From NCBI GenBank assembly GCA_025062155.1, contig JANXAM010000003.1:62001-126000 (forward strand): a stretch of DNA of 64,000 bases. Reading direction: 5' to 3'. A model generated the notes under the pieces. That model saw nothing but the letters and a program-made list of their open reading frames with translations. It had not been told where the DNA came from and searched no databases. The position numbers and the translations under genes were made by a program. The stretch's first letter is position 1. Every line of letters starts with the position of its first letter. Positions 28,266-38,433 of this stretch are shown here, piece by piece. The stretch comes from Gloeomargarita sp. SKYB120 (GTDB lineage Bacteria > Cyanobacteriota > Cyanobacteriia > Gloeomargaritales > Gloeomargaritaceae).

Positions 28266-29267
28266 ATGTCCCCCAAACGCCGCTTGCCTGCCGAATGGGA
28301 ACCCCACCAAGCTACCTGGTTGTCCTGGCCCCACAACCGGGAAACCTGGCCGGAACACTTAGCCGCAGCCGAACAGGCGTTAGCCCAAGCGGTTGGTTAC
28401 CTACAGCGGGGGGAAGTCGTGCATATCAACGTACTAGATGAAGCGCACCAAGCTCACGTGCAAACGCTATTAGGTGACTGTACAAACGTTATTTTTCATA
28501 TCCTGCCCACCAACGATGCCTGGTGCCGCGACCACGGAGCCATCTTTATCGAGGAAGACCAAAAGCTCGTCGCCACCTGCTGGCAATACAACGCTTGGGG
28601 CCAAAAATATCCCCCCTGGGACCGCGACCAGCAAGTAGCCAGGCAAATGGCAGCCATTTTAGGCGTTCCCCGTCTCACGTTTGACCTGGTGTTGGAGGGA
28701 GGAGCGATTGAATCCAACGGCCAGGGAACCTTGCTGGCGTCTCGGTCCTGTTTGCTCCATCCCCAGCGCAATCCTGGGTTAACCACCGCCCAGTGGGACG
28801 CGATTTTTCGGGAAGTTTTTGGGGCGGCGCAGGTGATTTGGCTAGAGGTCGAAATTCAAGGCGATGACACCGATGGCCATGTGGATGTCACAACCCGTTT
28901 TGTTGCGCCCGATACGCTGGTGGTCGCGCGCGAAGCCAATCCCGGTGACCCCAACTACCCAGCGCTGGAGGCGAATTGGCAACAGCTGCAGGCCATTGCT
29001 GCCACCCAGGGCTGGCAACTCATCGCCTTACCCATGCCCCAGCCGGTATGCCAGCGCGGCCAGCGGTTACCCGCCAGCTACGCCAATTTCTACATCGGGA
29101 ACCAGGTGGTGCTCGTTCCCACGTTTGCTGACCCCCAGGATGAGGTTGCCCTGACGCTCCTGCAAAAGTGCTTTCCCGAGCGGCGCGTCGTGGGCATTGA
29201 TAGCCGGGCCATTATTGAAGGCTTGGGCGGGCTGCACTGTTTGACCCAACCGGTACCAGCGCTTTAG
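28266..29267 (+). CDS. aguA: Agmatine deiminase
   Basis: Hydrolyses agmatine to N-carbamoylputrescine and ammonia, part of arginine catabolism and polyamine synthesis. The 333-residue length is slightly short for the family. Motifs: EWEPHQATWLSWPH at the N-terminus, NDAWCRDHGAIFI, EGGAIESNGQGTLL, DDTDGHVDVTTRFV and the catalytic cysteine 325 in GGLHCLTQ. GTG and TTG alternatives were not needed; ATG 28266 matches family starts. It converges on the pentapeptide-repeat gene with a 4-nt overlap. Confidence 0.95.
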   Translation: MSPKRRLPAEWEPHQATWLSWPHNRETWPEHLAAAEQALAQAVGYLQRGEVVHINVLDEAHQAHVQTLLGDCTNVIFHILPTNDAWCRDHGAIFIEEDQKLVATCWQYNAWGQKYPPWDRDQQVARQMAAILGVPRLTFDLVLEGGAIESNGQGTLLASRSCLLHPQRNPGLTTAQWDAIFREVFGAAQVIWLEVEIQGDDTDGHVDVTTRFVAPDTLVVAREANPGDPNYPALEANWQQLQAIAATQGWQLIALPMPQPVCQRGQRLPASYANFYIGNQVVLVPTFADPQDEVALTLLQKCFPERRVVGIDSRAIIEGLGGLHCLTQPVPAL

Positions 29268-30265
29268 GTGACGCGACCATCCGGCATGGTGGTGTGGCGC
29301 AAAATCGCACCATTGAGATTGGCTCCCCCAATGTCGGCTCGGGCTAGGTTGGCGTGGCTCAGGTCGGCATCCCGCAAGTCCGCCTTGGTGAGATAGGCTT
29401 CGTGAAGTACTGCGTGGGTCAAACGGGCCTGGCACAGGTTCGTCAGGGTGAGGTCGGCGCGGGCGCATTTGGCTTCATCCATCTGGCAGCGCAGGAAAAT
29501 GGCTTTGCTGGCCTTGGCTTCGGTTAAATTGGCCTGCTGGAATTGCGCGTCGGTGCAATCAGTTTCCAGTAGTACAGCTCGCACCAGTTGCGCCAGGTTC
29601 AGTTGGGTTCGATGCAGGATGGCTTGGCTCAGGTCCGCTTCGTTGAGATTGGCTTCATCCAAGATGGCATGGCTGAGGTTGGCATTCGCCAGGTGACAGT
29701 TTTGCAATTTCGCTCCCCTGAGATTGGCCCGGCGCAAGTCCGCCCAGCACAAATCCGCCCCCCGCAAATCCGCTCCCTGTAAATCCGCGCCCTGCAAATC
29801 TGCCCGGCGGAGGTTCACCCGCTCGCTACCGCCTTTGGCGGCTTTGCCCAAATTGGCATTCCGTAGGCAAGCCCCGCGCAACGTGGCACTGGAGAGATTG
29901 GCGCCCTGAAGATTGGCTTCCACCAGGCTGGCGTCTAGGAAATTGGCAAAGATGGCGTGGGCGCGGGAGAGATTGGCCCGGTACAAGACACTGCCATGCA
30001 ACTGGGCGGCGTTCAGGTCGCTGGCCGAGAGATTGGCTTGCGAGAGATAGGCGCCGCTGAGGTTGGCCTGGTTGAGTTTGGCTTCCTGAAAATTCACCCG
30101 GCTGAGATAGGCAAAGACAAACTCGGCGCTGTGTAAATCGCAACGAGACAAGTTCACATTAATTAAATCCGCTCGGTTTAGCCGAACGCCCCGCAGGTCT
30201 TGCCCTGAAAAGTCGCTCTCTCCCTGGCTGTAGCGCTGGAGCAGTTCGGCGGCATCCATCGTCAC
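29264..30265 (-). CDS. Pentapeptide-repeat protein
   Basis: A 333-residue protein made almost wholly of A(D/N)LXX-type pentapeptide repeats, predicted to form a long right-handed quadrilateral beta helix. It opens with LLQRYSQGESDFSGQDL, the same cap motif that precedes the repeats in the MerR fusion at 11887-12891. No signal peptide or membrane segment is seen, so it is probably cytosolic. The role of such proteins in cyanobacteria is mostly unknown. The GTG at 30265 overlaps the upstream stop (GTGA); ATG 30259 is an alternative start. Confidence 0.9.
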   Translation of the reverse strand: MTMDAAELLQRYSQGESDFSGQDLRGVRLNRADLINVNLSRCDLHSAEFVFAYLSRVNFQEAKLNQANLSGAYLSQANLSASDLNAAQLHGSVLYRANLSRAHAIFANFLDASLVEANLQGANLSSATLRGACLRNANLGKAAKGGSERVNLRRADLQGADLQGADLRGADLCWADLRRANLRGAKLQNCHLANANLSHAILDEANLNEADLSQAILHRTQLNLAQLVRAVLLETDCTDAQFQQANLTEAKASKAIFLRCQMDEAKCARADLTLTNLCQARLTHAVLHEAYLTKADLRDADLSHANLARADIGGANLNGAILRHTTMPDGRVT

Positions 30266-31323
30266 GCCCCCCCTTGGTCTAACCGGTCAAGAATCTGGGT
30301 CAACCGGTTGGCAACGGCTTGCACCTGGCCGACAAACTCTCGCAGGTAACGGTAACGCAGCGAAGGCGGTAAATCACGGGCGACCGCTTCCAAATCCCCC
30401 TCCAACTGGCGAAAGACCTGCTCGATATGGGCCATGACCTGCTCCACCGCCGTGGATACTCGCTGGCGCAACACCACTTCCGTCGAAAGTTCCTGCCGTA
30501 ACAAGTCGCTCACCCGTTCCACTGCTGGCGCGTCCGGTTCCGTGACCACTGGCGCGATGACCGGTTCGGGGGACATCTCCGGCTCAGGGCCGATGACCAC
30601 CACCGGTTCCGGAGGCGACTCCACCGGCGGACTTGGTTGCACATCGGCAATGGTGGGGCGTTTTTGCAACCGTTGATACACGGGCTGGAGCACTTCTCGC
30701 AGCGTCCCAGCCACCTGTTGATATTCCTCCGGTTCTTCCAATTGTTCCGCAGTAGTCTCTAGGCGCTGGCATAGCTCGTCGTAATCGGGAAACGCCAACA
30801 ACAGGTCCCGCAGCAGCCGTTCCAGCTCCAACCCCTTGACCATCAGCCAGGGAGCTGTCAGCAACATGTCGCCCTGGCGCAACACTCGGGCCACCAAGAT
30901 TTTTAAGCGCAAGGGGTTGGTGCGGTTGAACAGTTCCAGGCGCAGGTCAAACCACTCTTGGGGCGGCAGAATCGCTGCTTGGTCCGGGGGTGTCTGGGTG
31001 CGCAACCACTCGGTAGGGTCTTCATCGGGGTAAAGGGCGGCCATCGCCCGCAGGATGGTTTCCGCCACCGCCATGTACTCCACCGGCTTATTCAAGTTGC
31101 GCACCAGATTTTCCAAGGTGGGTCGCAACTCCCGCATCGTGGGCCGCACCTCGAGGGTCTTGACCAGCAGGTCCCGCAGGTCCACCGCCGCCAACCGCTC
31201 CGGCTCGGTCTCCCACGTCCCAGTGCAGGCGAAAATCAATAACTTTTTAATCCGCAGGTAATGTGGGCTTTGCTCCAACTGGGCGCTGACGCTGGCAATC
31301 GTCGCCTCTTCGGTCAGGGTCAT
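30262..31323 (-). CDS. Conserved-looking acidic protein of unknown function
   Basis: A 353-residue soluble protein rich in leucine, glutamate and arginine. Three parts are visible: a helical N-terminal domain (about 1-215), a Pro/Glu-rich linker around 225-275 (SPPVESPPEPVVVIG), and a C-terminal helical segment with coiled-coil character (VEQVMAHIEQVFRQLEGDLEAV). It starts 31 nt after the coiled-coil gene ends and overlaps the pentapeptide-repeat gene by 4 nt, so it sits in an operon with both. I do not recognise the family. Confidence 0.75.
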   Translation of the reverse strand: MTLTEEATIASVSAQLEQSPHYLRIKKLLIFACTGTWETEPERLAAVDLRDLLVKTLEVRPTMRELRPTLENLVRNLNKPVEYMAVAETILRAMAALYPDEDPTEWLRTQTPPDQAAILPPQEWFDLRLELFNRTNPLRLKILVARVLRQGDMLLTAPWLMVKGLELERLLRDLLLAFPDYDELCQRLETTAEQLEEPEEYQQVAGTLREVLQPVYQRLQKRPTIADVQPSPPVESPPEPVVVIGPEPEMSPEPVIAPVVTEPDAPAVERVSDLLRQELSTEVVLRQRVSTAVEQVMAHIEQVFRQLEGDLEAVARDLPPSLRYRYLREFVGQVQAVANRLTQILDRLDQGGA

Positions 31324-31354
31324 CGCTGTCCTCCGCCCCTACTCTTAGATAACT

Positions 31355-31963
31355 TTACCGCGAGGCTTCCGGCTGGCGTTGCTGCAACTGTTGCCGCCCC
31401 TGCTGCACCCGCTGGAGATTTTCGCCTAGCACCTGCTCTAGCAACGTCAACACCTGCTGGGCGTAGGTTTGCGCGCCCTGGATCAACTGTTGCCGTTCCG
31501 CCTCCGCCTGTTGCCGTTGCCGCGCTAATTCCTCCTGGGTTTGCTGGCGCAGGTGTTGCAACTCGGCAATCGTACTCTGGCGGAGCGCTGCGCATTCCTG
31601 CTGCACCTGATGCCGGAGACGCTGGGCCTCCTGTTGAGCCTGTTGCAGGATCACGTGCTGGTCCAGTAACCGCGCCGCCTGCTGCTCAGCTTGCAGGACA
31701 ATCTGCTGGGCCTGGGTCTGGGCGTGGCGCAAGATCTGCTCCCGCTGCTGCAACACCTGCTCCGCTTCGACCACCAACGCCGGTAAGTTGTGGCGGATGT
31801 GGTCTAGCTGGGCAAAAATCATCTGCTCGTTCACCAGAAGCCGGCCACTCAGGGGCACGCGCGGGCTGTCGGCCACCAGGATTTCCTCCAGGCGGTCCAG
31901 TTCCTGGCGCAGGTGCAGGGTGGCCAATTGGGTCACGTCGCTGACATGCGAGGTCGGAAGCAT
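31355..31963 (-). CDS. Long coiled-coil protein, possibly DivIVA/Cdv3-like
   Basis: A 202-residue protein dominated by heptad-like Gln/Glu/Arg/Leu sequence from about residue 65 to the end, for example [21 protein letters not shown]. The first 60 residues are more globular ([32 protein letters not shown]). Such architecture recalls DivIVA-like cell-division proteins of cyanobacteria, but the characteristic DivIVA N-terminal membrane-binding motif is not clear, so this remains a suggestion. ATG 31963 lies 31 nt inside the end of coaD and is preceded by GGAG. Confidence 0.72.
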   Translation of the reverse strand: MLPTSHVSDVTQLATLHLRQELDRLEEILVADSPRVPLSGRLLVNEQMIFAQLDHIRHNLPALVVEAEQVLQQREQILRHAQTQAQQIVLQAEQQAARLLDQHVILQQAQQEAQRLRHQVQQECAALRQSTIAELQHLRQQTQEELARQRQQAEAERQQLIQGAQTYAQQVLTLLEQVLGENLQRVQQGRQQLQQRQPEASR

Positions 31964-32442
31964 TGTTCAATCTCCGCAACAAGGGATGGGGGTACCAGAT
32001 GGTCAATACTGCCGCCGAAGCGAGCAATTTCCTTGACCACGCTACTACTTAAAAAACTGTACTCAGTGGTGGTAGTGAGAAACACGGTTTCAATCTCGGG
32101 AGCCAGGGAGCGGTTGGTGTGGGCCATCTGCAACTCGTACTCAAAGTCCGACAGCACCCGCAACCCCCGCAAGATTACCCGTGCCTGGCGCCGGCGAGCA
32201 TAGGCCACCGTCAAGCCATCGAAGCTGTCCACCTCCACGTTGGGCAAATGGGCCGTCGCCTGCTTGATCTGCCGCACCCGCTGGGCGACCGGAAATAGAG
32301 GCGTTTTGCTGGGATTGGCCAGCACCGCGACAATCACCCGACTGAACAACCGGCTCCCCCGCTCGATGATGTCCAGATGACCCAGGGTAATAGGGTCAAA
32401 ACTACCAGGGTAAACCGCAATCGCCAAGCCATCGCCAGCCAT
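31933..32442 (-). CDS. coaD: Phosphopantetheine adenylyltransferase
   Basis: Penultimate step of coenzyme A synthesis: ATP plus 4'-phosphopantetheine gives dephospho-CoA. The 169-residue protein has [21 protein letters not shown] at the N-terminus (the nucleotidyltransferase motif), the [18 protein letters not shown] block and the C-terminal [17 protein letters not shown] signature. Length is standard. It heads a four-gene minus-strand run with the coiled-coil, acidic and pentapeptide-repeat genes. Confidence 0.96.
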   Translation of the reverse strand: MAGDGLAIAVYPGSFDPITLGHLDIIERGSRLFSRVIVAVLANPSKTPLFPVAQRVRQIKQATAHLPNVEVDSFDGLTVAYARRRQARVILRGLRVLSDFEYELQMAHTNRSLAPEIETVFLTTTTEYSFLSSSVVKEIARFGGSIDHLVPPSLVAEIEQCFRPRMSAT

Positions 32443-32494
32443 ATACTCCTGTTAGCTTAACATTCCACTGCGCCCACAACCAAGCCGTTTTTTT

Positions 32495-33505
32495 CTAGTC
32501 CAAGGAAACAGGTTCCCGCTGGAATTGGATGCGCGGGTCCGCCCATTGCAGGAGTAGATCCGCCAGTAAATTGCCCACGATCAACATCACTGACCCCAGC
32601 ATCAAACTGGCCATCACCAAGTACAGGTCCTGGGCGGTTACCGCCTGCAAAATCAAGCGTCCCAACCCCGGCCAATTGAAGAAATATTCCGAGATAAACG
32701 CCCCGCTCAACAGGGTAGCGAATTCAAACCCCAGCAGGGTAATCAAGGGATTAATGGCATTGCGCAGCGCATGGACGTAGATCACCCGCGTTTCCGGCAA
32801 CCCCTTGGCCCTGGCCGTGCGGATATATTCCTGGCGCAACACGTCCAGCAAGTTTCCTCGCATCAAGCGTTGCAACCCGGCAAAACTGATAATCGTCAAC
32901 GTCAACGCCGGCAAGCACAAGTGCCACAGCACATCCAATATCTTTCCCAACAACGTTAAATCCTCAAAATCCAGGCTTGTCATATCCCCGACCGGAAACC
33001 AGCCCGTGCGCTGGGCGATAAACAGCAGGATTAAACCGGCGATAAAACTGGGAAATCCCTGGGCGATATAACTCACTCCCTGCAGCAAATAATCCAACCG
33101 CCGGTTCTGGTTGACCGCCGCCACAATCCCCAAGGGAATCGCCAGGCCCCAGGTCAAGACCAGCGATGCGACTGCCAGGAGCAGTGTAGCTGGCACCCGT
33201 TCCCAGAGCAACAGGGCCACCGGTCGCCGATAGACAAAACTCTCCCCAAAATTGCCCCGCAACACCTGAGACAACCACAGAAAATACTGTTCCACCGGCG
33301 GTTTATCCAACCCAAATTGCTGGCGCAGGGCCTCCACCGTTTCCGCGGAAATCGTCGGGTTCTGCTGCAGTGTATTCAAATAATCCCCCGGCGCCAGTTG
33401 CATGATGGCAAACGACAGCGCCGACGCCAACCACAGGGTCAATAGAGCTTGCAACAGCCGCTTGAACCAATAGCTACCCAGCAGTCGCGTAACCAGGCGT
33501 TTCAT
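32495..33505 (-). CDS. ABC transporter permease, dipeptide/oligopeptide type (DppB-like)
   Basis: A 336-residue inner-membrane permease with about six membrane helices. The N-terminal helix is followed by the APGDYLNTLQQNPTISAETVEALRQQFGLD periplasmic segment typical of DppB/OppB, and the ATPase-contacting EAA loop reads EYIRTARAKGLPETRVIYVHALRNAINPL. No binding protein, second permease or ATPase gene lies next to it, so its partners must be encoded elsewhere; dispersal of such genes is common in cyanobacteria. Substrate cannot be inferred beyond peptides or nickel-like ligands. Confidence 0.9.
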   Translation of the reverse strand: MKRLVTRLLGSYWFKRLLQALLTLWLASALSFAIMQLAPGDYLNTLQQNPTISAETVEALRQQFGLDKPPVEQYFLWLSQVLRGNFGESFVYRRPVALLLWERVPATLLLAVASLVLTWGLAIPLGIVAAVNQNRRLDYLLQGVSYIAQGFPSFIAGLILLFIAQRTGWFPVGDMTSLDFEDLTLLGKILDVLWHLCLPALTLTIISFAGLQRLMRGNLLDVLRQEYIRTARAKGLPETRVIYVHALRNAINPLITLLGFEFATLLSGAFISEYFFNWPGLGRLILQAVTAQDLYLVMASLMLGSVMLIVGNLLADLLLQWADPRIQFQREPVSLD

Positions 33506-33508
33506 CCC

Positions 33509-34024
33509 TTACTCGTAGGTCACCAAGGTTTCGATCACCGTGTCTGGCAAGCGTTTCCGTCCGCCCAGATAGGCCAACTCGATGATGAACCCAAACCCGA
33601 TGAGTTCCCCTTGGGCCTGTTGCACCAGTTCGCCGACGGCTCGGGCGGTTCCGCCGGTTGCCAGCAAATCATCCACCACCAGCACCCGCTGCCCTGGCTG
33701 AATCCCGTCCTGATGAATTTCCAACTGGTCCGTTCCGTACTCTAGAGCGTATTCCCGCCGATGGACCGGCCCCGGTAATTTTCCCGGCTTGCGCACCGGC
33801 ACAAAACCACATCCCAGCGCATAGGCCAACGGCACGCCAAAAATAAACCCCCGCGATTCCGGCCCAACAATGACATCAACCTGATGGTCGCGAAACCGCC
33901 GTGCCAACTCGTCAATCGTGTAACGCAATCCTTCGGGGTGTGCCAGTAGCGTGGTGATGTCGCGGAATAGAATGCCTGGCTGGGGAAAATCGGGAATTTC
34001 ACGAATCAGGGCCTTCAAATCCAT
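33509..34024 (-). CDS. apt: Adenine phosphoribosyltransferase
   Basis: Salvages adenine to AMP with PRPP. The 171-residue length is standard. Motifs: [18 protein letters not shown] at the N-terminus, the PRPP-binding [16 protein letters not shown] and [18 protein letters not shown]. It is 3 nt upstream of the permease gene on the same strand and may be co-transcribed with it. Confidence 0.96.
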   Translation of the reverse strand: MDLKALIREIPDFPQPGILFRDITTLLAHPEGLRYTIDELARRFRDHQVDVIVGPESRGFIFGVPLAYALGCGFVPVRKPGKLPGPVHRREYALEYGTDQLEIHQDGIQPGQRVLVVDDLLATGGTARAVGELVQQAQGELIGFGFIIELAYLGGRKRLPDTVIETLVTYE

Positions 34025-34054
34025 ACCGCACTACCCGAGGGCCACCGGTTTTTA

Positions 34055-36898
34055 TTATGCCGGATTTGACGGCGGGGGATGTTGCGCCAGCACCTTTTTC
34101 AGGTAGCGACCGGTGTGGGAATGGGGATTGTCCGCCACCTGTTCGGGCGTCCCCGTGGCCACAATTTCCCCACCCCGTTCACCTCCTTCCGGCCCCAAAT
34201 CAATCACCCAATCACAACAGCGAATCACATCCAAATTGTGCTCAATCACCAGCACCGTATTTCCCTTGTCCACCAGCCGCTGGATGATGTCCAACAGGCG
34301 ATGCACGTCATAAAACGATAAACCGGTGGTGGGTTCATCAATCAGGTAAAGCGTTTTACCCGTCGCCCGGCGGGACAGCTCGGTAGCCAGTTTAATCCGC
34401 TGCGCTTCCCCTCCCGACAGCGTAGGTGCCGTTTGCCCCAGGCGAATATACCCTAGCCCCACATCCACCAGCGTTTGCAGGCGGCTGACCGCCTGGGGAA
34501 TTGCCGCAAAAAACTCGCAGGCCTCCTCCACTGTCATATCCAGCACGTCGGCAATGGATTTGCCCTTGTATTTCACCTCCAGCGTCTCGCGGCTATAGCG
34601 TTTGCCCTGGCACACCTCGCACTGCACATAGACATTGGGCAAAAAATTCATCTCAATTACATTCACCCCTTGGCCGCCGCAGGCTTCGCAGCGCCCCCCT
34701 TTGACATTGAAGGAAAAATGGCCCGCCTTGTAACCCCTGGCTTTAGCCGCTGGCGTCTCGGCAAAAATGGCTCGGATCACGTCAAACGCCCCCGTGTAGG
34801 TGGCCGGATTGGAACGGGGGGTGCGCCCAATCGGGGATTGGTCAATCACAATGACCTTATCCAGCGCTTCCAGGCCCTCAATCGCTCGCAGTTCCGATGG
34901 AAAGGGAATTTTGTGCCCGAAATGGTGCGCCAGCGCCGGATAGAGCAACTCGTTGATCAGGGTGGATTTGCCCGACCCCGACACCCCCGTCACACACACA
35001 AACATCCCGAGGGGAATCTCCACATCAATATGTTTGAGATTGTGGCGATGGGCGTCGAGTAATCGCAGGGTTTTGCCATTGCCAGGCCGTCGTCGGGCGG
35101 GTGTGACAATTTCTTTGCGGCCCGATAAATAGGCACCCGTGATGGACTCAGGATGGTTCAGAATGTCTTCCAACTTGCCTTGAGCGACAATGCGCCCGCC
35201 GTGGACCCCCGCGCCTGGGCCAATATCCACGATGTGGTCGGCACTGCGAATCGTCTCCTCGTCGTGCTCCACCACGATCAACGTATTGCCCAAATCCCGC
35301 AGGCGTTTGAGGGTGGCCAATAGCCGGCTGTTGTCCCGCTGGTGCAAGCCGATGCTCGGCTCATCCAACACGTACAAAACGCCGGTCAGTCCTGAGCCGA
35401 TTTGAGTCGCCAGGCGGATGCGCTGGGCTTCCCCACCGGAAAGGGTCATGGCTGGGCGGTCCAGCGTTAAATAGTCCAGCCCCACGTCCACCAAAAACTG
35501 CAACCGCGCCCGGATTTCCTTAAGCACCAGATGGGCAATTTGGGCCTGGCGGGGCGTCAGTTCCAAGCGGTCGAGACGCTGCAGACATTCCTGTACCGAA
35601 ACGCTGGTGAAATCGGTGATGCGGTAGCCGCCAACTCGCACCGCTAGCGCTTCCGGTTTCAAACGGGTTCCCAGGCACGTAGGGCAGAGAGCATCGAACC
35701 GGTACTGGTCTAACTTTTGCTGCACCAATTCTGACGTCGTTTCCCGATACTGGCGTTCCAAGATGTTTAACACCCCTTCGTATTTTTTCCAGTAGCCCTG
35801 CCGTGAGCCGCCTATCCAGATGGGTTCCGGCGCGCCATGCAGGATGATGTCCTGCTGTGCTGGCGTGAGCTTGTACCAGGGGGTCGCCAAATCAAAGCCG
35901 TAGGTTTTCCCCAAACTGTCCAACAGCCCCAAGTAATAGTCATGGGGCTTATCCGACCAGGGAGCAATCGCTTGATAAAGGGGCAATTTGGGATTGGGCA
36001 CGACCAGTTCTGGGCTAAAGCGGCGCAAAAACCCCAAACCATGACATTCAGGACAGGCGCCATAGGGAGAATTAAAGGAAAATAAACGGGGCGACAACTC
36101 TGACATGACAGCCCCATGTTCAGGACAAGCAAATTTTTCTGAAAACACCCAATCGCGCCAGGTTTCCCCCTGCTGAATACTGGCAATCACCACCCCTTCG
36201 CCGTGCTGCAAACACGTTGTCAACGAATCCACCAAACGGCTGTGCAAATCCGGTTTGATGACCAAACGGTCTACCACGATTTCGATGCGATGGTTGTGGT
36301 TTTTATCCAGGGGCGGCACCTCGCTCAAGCTATAGACCGTGCCATTCACCCGCACCCGTGCAAATCCCTGCTGGGCAATATGGGCCAAGATTTTTTGGTG
36401 GGTTCCTTTTTTGCCCCTGACCACCGGCGCCAGGAGCTGGAAACGGGTTCCGGCGGGCAAGCTGAGAATCTGGTCGGCGATTTGGTCCACCGTTTGCGGG
36501 CTAATGTTGTGGTCGCAAATGGGGCAATGGGGCACACCGGCGCGCCCAAATAACAGGCGAAAATAATCGTAAATTTCTGTGACCGTTCCCACCGTCGAGC
36601 GGGGGTTGTGGGACGTGGATTTTTGGTCAATGGAAATCGCTGGACTCAATCCTTCAATCGCATCCACATCCGGCTTGTCCAGTTGACCCACAAACTGGCG
36701 GGCATAGGCGCTCAGGGACTCTACGTAGCGCCGCTGTCCTTCGGCAAAAATCGTGTCGAAGGCCAACGAAGATTTACCCGACCCCGATACCCCCGTAAAC
36801 ACAATCAACTGGTTGCGGGGCAATTCCAGGTCAATATTTTTGAGATTGTGCTGGCGGGCACCGCGAATCCGAATGACCTCGCCGCTACCGGATGCCAT
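34055..36898 (-). CDS. uvrA: Excinuclease ABC subunit A
   Basis: DNA damage recognition subunit of nucleotide excision repair. The 947-residue protein has two ABC ATPase modules: P-loops [16 protein letters not shown] near residue 35 and [16 protein letters not shown] near 645, ABC signatures [16 protein letters not shown] and [16 protein letters not shown], and zinc-binding cysteine clusters ([23 protein letters not shown] with CEVCQG). Length and order are normal. Confidence 0.98.
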   Translation of the reverse strand: MASGSGEVIRIRGARQHNLKNIDLELPRNQLIVFTGVSGSGKSSLAFDTIFAEGQRRYVESLSAYARQFVGQLDKPDVDAIEGLSPAISIDQKSTSHNPRSTVGTVTEIYDYFRLLFGRAGVPHCPICDHNISPQTVDQIADQILSLPAGTRFQLLAPVVRGKKGTHQKILAHIAQQGFARVRVNGTVYSLSEVPPLDKNHNHRIEIVVDRLVIKPDLHSRLVDSLTTCLQHGEGVVIASIQQGETWRDWVFSEKFACPEHGAVMSELSPRLFSFNSPYGACPECHGLGFLRRFSPELVVPNPKLPLYQAIAPWSDKPHDYYLGLLDSLGKTYGFDLATPWYKLTPAQQDIILHGAPEPIWIGGSRQGYWKKYEGVLNILERQYRETTSELVQQKLDQYRFDALCPTCLGTRLKPEALAVRVGGYRITDFTSVSVQECLQRLDRLELTPRQAQIAHLVLKEIRARLQFLVDVGLDYLTLDRPAMTLSGGEAQRIRLATQIGSGLTGVLYVLDEPSIGLHQRDNSRLLATLKRLRDLGNTLIVVEHDEETIRSADHIVDIGPGAGVHGGRIVAQGKLEDILNHPESITGAYLSGRKEIVTPARRRPGNGKTLRLLDAHRHNLKHIDVEIPLGMFVCVTGVSGSGKSTLINELLYPALAHHFGHKIPFPSELRAIEGLEALDKVIVIDQSPIGRTPRSNPATYTGAFDVIRAIFAETPAAKARGYKAGHFSFNVKGGRCEACGGQGVNVIEMNFLPNVYVQCEVCQGKRYSRETLEVKYKGKSIADVLDMTVEEACEFFAAIPQAVSRLQTLVDVGLGYIRLGQTAPTLSGGEAQRIKLATELSRRATGKTLYLIDEPTTGLSFYDVHRLLDIIQRLVDKGNTVLVIEHNLDVIRCCDWVIDLGPEGGERGGEIVATGTPEQVADNPHSHTGRYLKKVLAQHPPPSNPA

Positions 36899-36910
36899 GG
36901 CAATGCTCGG

Positions 36911-37255
36911 CTAGGCCCCCAGGAGCCTAAACAGCACCCCATTCAGCACGGTCAACAGGATGGGGCCGACCAGCGCACTCACCCAACTGTCCAGCCGAAA
37001 GCCTTTCACTAGCGATGCAGCCAGGGCGAAAATCAGAGCGTTAATCACCAACGTAAACAGCCCCAGCGTCAGGAGATTCAGGGGCAACGTCAGCAGCAGC
37101 AACACCGGTCGCACCAAGGCGTTGAGCAGCCCCAGCACCAACGCGGTCCACAGCGCCGTGCCAAATCCCTGCAGCCGAATCCCCAGCGGCAACCGCGAGA
37201 GAATCCACAAACTCAGGGCATTGACCACCCAGGTCACCAGCAACTTGGTCAACAT
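36911..37255 (-). CDS. Small four-helix membrane protein (phage-holin-like / DUF360-type)
   Basis: A 114-residue hydrophobic protein with about four membrane helices. The motif LGLLNALVRPVLLLLTLPLNLLTLGLFTLVINA is characteristic of the so-called phage holin family IV membrane proteins, which are common in bacterial chromosomes and not evidently phage genes. Its ATG overlaps the stop of the truncated ribonucleotide reductase gene (ATGTTGA), and it ends 12 nt before uvrA starts. Function unknown. Confidence 0.82.
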   Translation of the reverse strand: MLTKLLVTWVVNALSLWILSRLPLGIRLQGFGTALWTALVLGLLNALVRPVLLLLTLPLNLLTLGLFTLVINALIFALAASLVKGFRLDSWVSALVGPILLTVLNGVLFRLLGA

Positions 37256-38433
37256 GGCGTTTCGGCGTCCTCGGAACGATGGTGCGCAATGAGCAATTCC
37301 CGCAAGTAGGCCCTGGCCTGCTCCCGACTTTCATTATACAGAGCCAAAAAACGAGCCTTTTTCTCCGGCGTGTTCAGCAAGTCACAATTGGCCCGCGCAA
37401 TCGCTTCACCCGCCCACTGAATCGCCCCTTCCCCAGAGTAAAACTGGCTGCGGACGGACTCCACACATTCTTCGCGCGTCGGTTTGCGGTGAAAGACGCG
37501 GGTGTGGTTCGCCATGCGCAGGGCGTCCCGTTCCGGGTCAATCCGCCAGTTGCCCTGCTCGTCCTGTTGCCAGAGATTGGCCTTGGCGTAGGCCGCCTCC
37601 TGGTCTTCAGCGGCAAATTGCCGCATGCCCGCCGAGCGCCGGATATTGCCCGCCACAATCGTAGCCGCCGCCTCATCAATCAACAAACAACACTCTAAGG
37701 GCGTCAACCGCCGACCGACGGCCTTGTTCAGAATCCGCGCCACCCGGGGAAACAAGGGCGGCAACAGAGCCGGATTGGCAATCCCGCCGAACCCTTTGAG
37801 CACTTCCCCCTTGGGCCGCACATGGCCCACATCCACGGTGACCGTCCACACACCCCCGTCTACTGGTTCGCTGGCCAGTTCCAGCAGGCTTTGATACGCC
37901 CGCACCCAACCTTGCCGTGAATCTCCCACCCAAATCGTTACCTGGGTGCCCTGGCGTTCGATGCGGGTCTCCTGCCAGCGTTGCTCCGGCGGCACATCCC
38001 CCGGCTGCCCGACGACTTGCACCTCCAAACGGGTTACAATCGGCGGCAACTGGTTGACGTATTGGGGTTCCAGCACCGCGCCCGTCCCCGAACCTTGCAT
38101 CGCCAGGTCCATCATCAGGCCAAAACCGCGCCAGTCCACAATCCGCTGCGACGTGCAGTTATAGGCTCCCGAGAAGTTTTCTGGCCGGTGAATCCAGTCG
38201 GTGCCCCCCACCCATAGCCAGCGGCCTGAAGTCAGCGCCTTCAGCGTTTGCTGCATTTCCATCACCAGCGCTTTTTCTTCGGGGGTGAAGCGCCCCAGGA
38301 CGGCCAAATCCTCCACCGTGCGCTGGCACACCTGCGCCCAGGATTCCCGTTGTCCGTTGACCCGGCGGCTGTAGGTGCGGAAAAAGACAGGGTAGGCACA
38401 GGGCGCTTGCAGCGATAGTTCGGGATGCGTCAT
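37249..38433 (-). CDS. nrdJ: Class II (B12-dependent) ribonucleotide reductase, N-terminal half only
   Basis: A 394-residue protein matching the N-terminal half of adenosylcobalamin-dependent ribonucleoside-triphosphate reductase: AYPVFFRTYSRRV at the start, Cys93 in SGAYNCTSQRIVDW (the first of the redox cysteine pair), MDLAMQGSGTGAVLEPQYV, VAGNIRRSAGM and GAIQWAGEAIARANCDLL. Full enzymes run to 700 residues or more; here the frame stops at EDAETPC, about where the radical-forming NPCGEI motif should lie. That motif, the second pair member and the C-terminal cysteines are missing. It could be a remnant or half of a split gene. ATG 38433 gives the usual start; ATG 38475 is possible. Confidence 0.85.
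   Translation of the reverse strand: MTHPELSLQAPCAYPVFFRTYSRRVNGQRESWAQVCQRTVEDLAVLGRFTPEEKALVMEMQQTLKALTSGRWLWVGGTDWIHRPENFSGAYNCTSQRIVDWRGFGLMMDLAMQGSGTGAVLEPQYVNQLPPIVTRLEVQVVGQPGDVPPEQRWQETRIERQGTQVTIWVGDSRQGWVRAYQSLLELASEPVDGGVWTVTVDVGHVRPKGEVLKGFGGIANPALLPPLFPRVARILNKAVGRRLTPLECCLLIDEAAATIVAGNIRRSAGMRQFAAEDQEAAYAKANLWQQDEQGNWRIDPERDALRMANHTRVFHRKPTREECVESVRSQFYSGEGAIQWAGEAIARANCDLLNTPEKKARFLALYNESREQARAYLRELLIAHHRSEDAETPC

Noticed and set aside
31261-31944. 227-codon plus-strand frame rich in Ala, Pro and Gly
   Set aside because: Antisense to the coiled-coil gene, whose repetitive codons create an open complementary frame.
37180-37260. Intein or split-intein N-part after the truncated nrdJ
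   Set aside because: The frame stops directly after a single cysteine and the downstream sequence encodes the small membrane protein; no intein blocks are visible.
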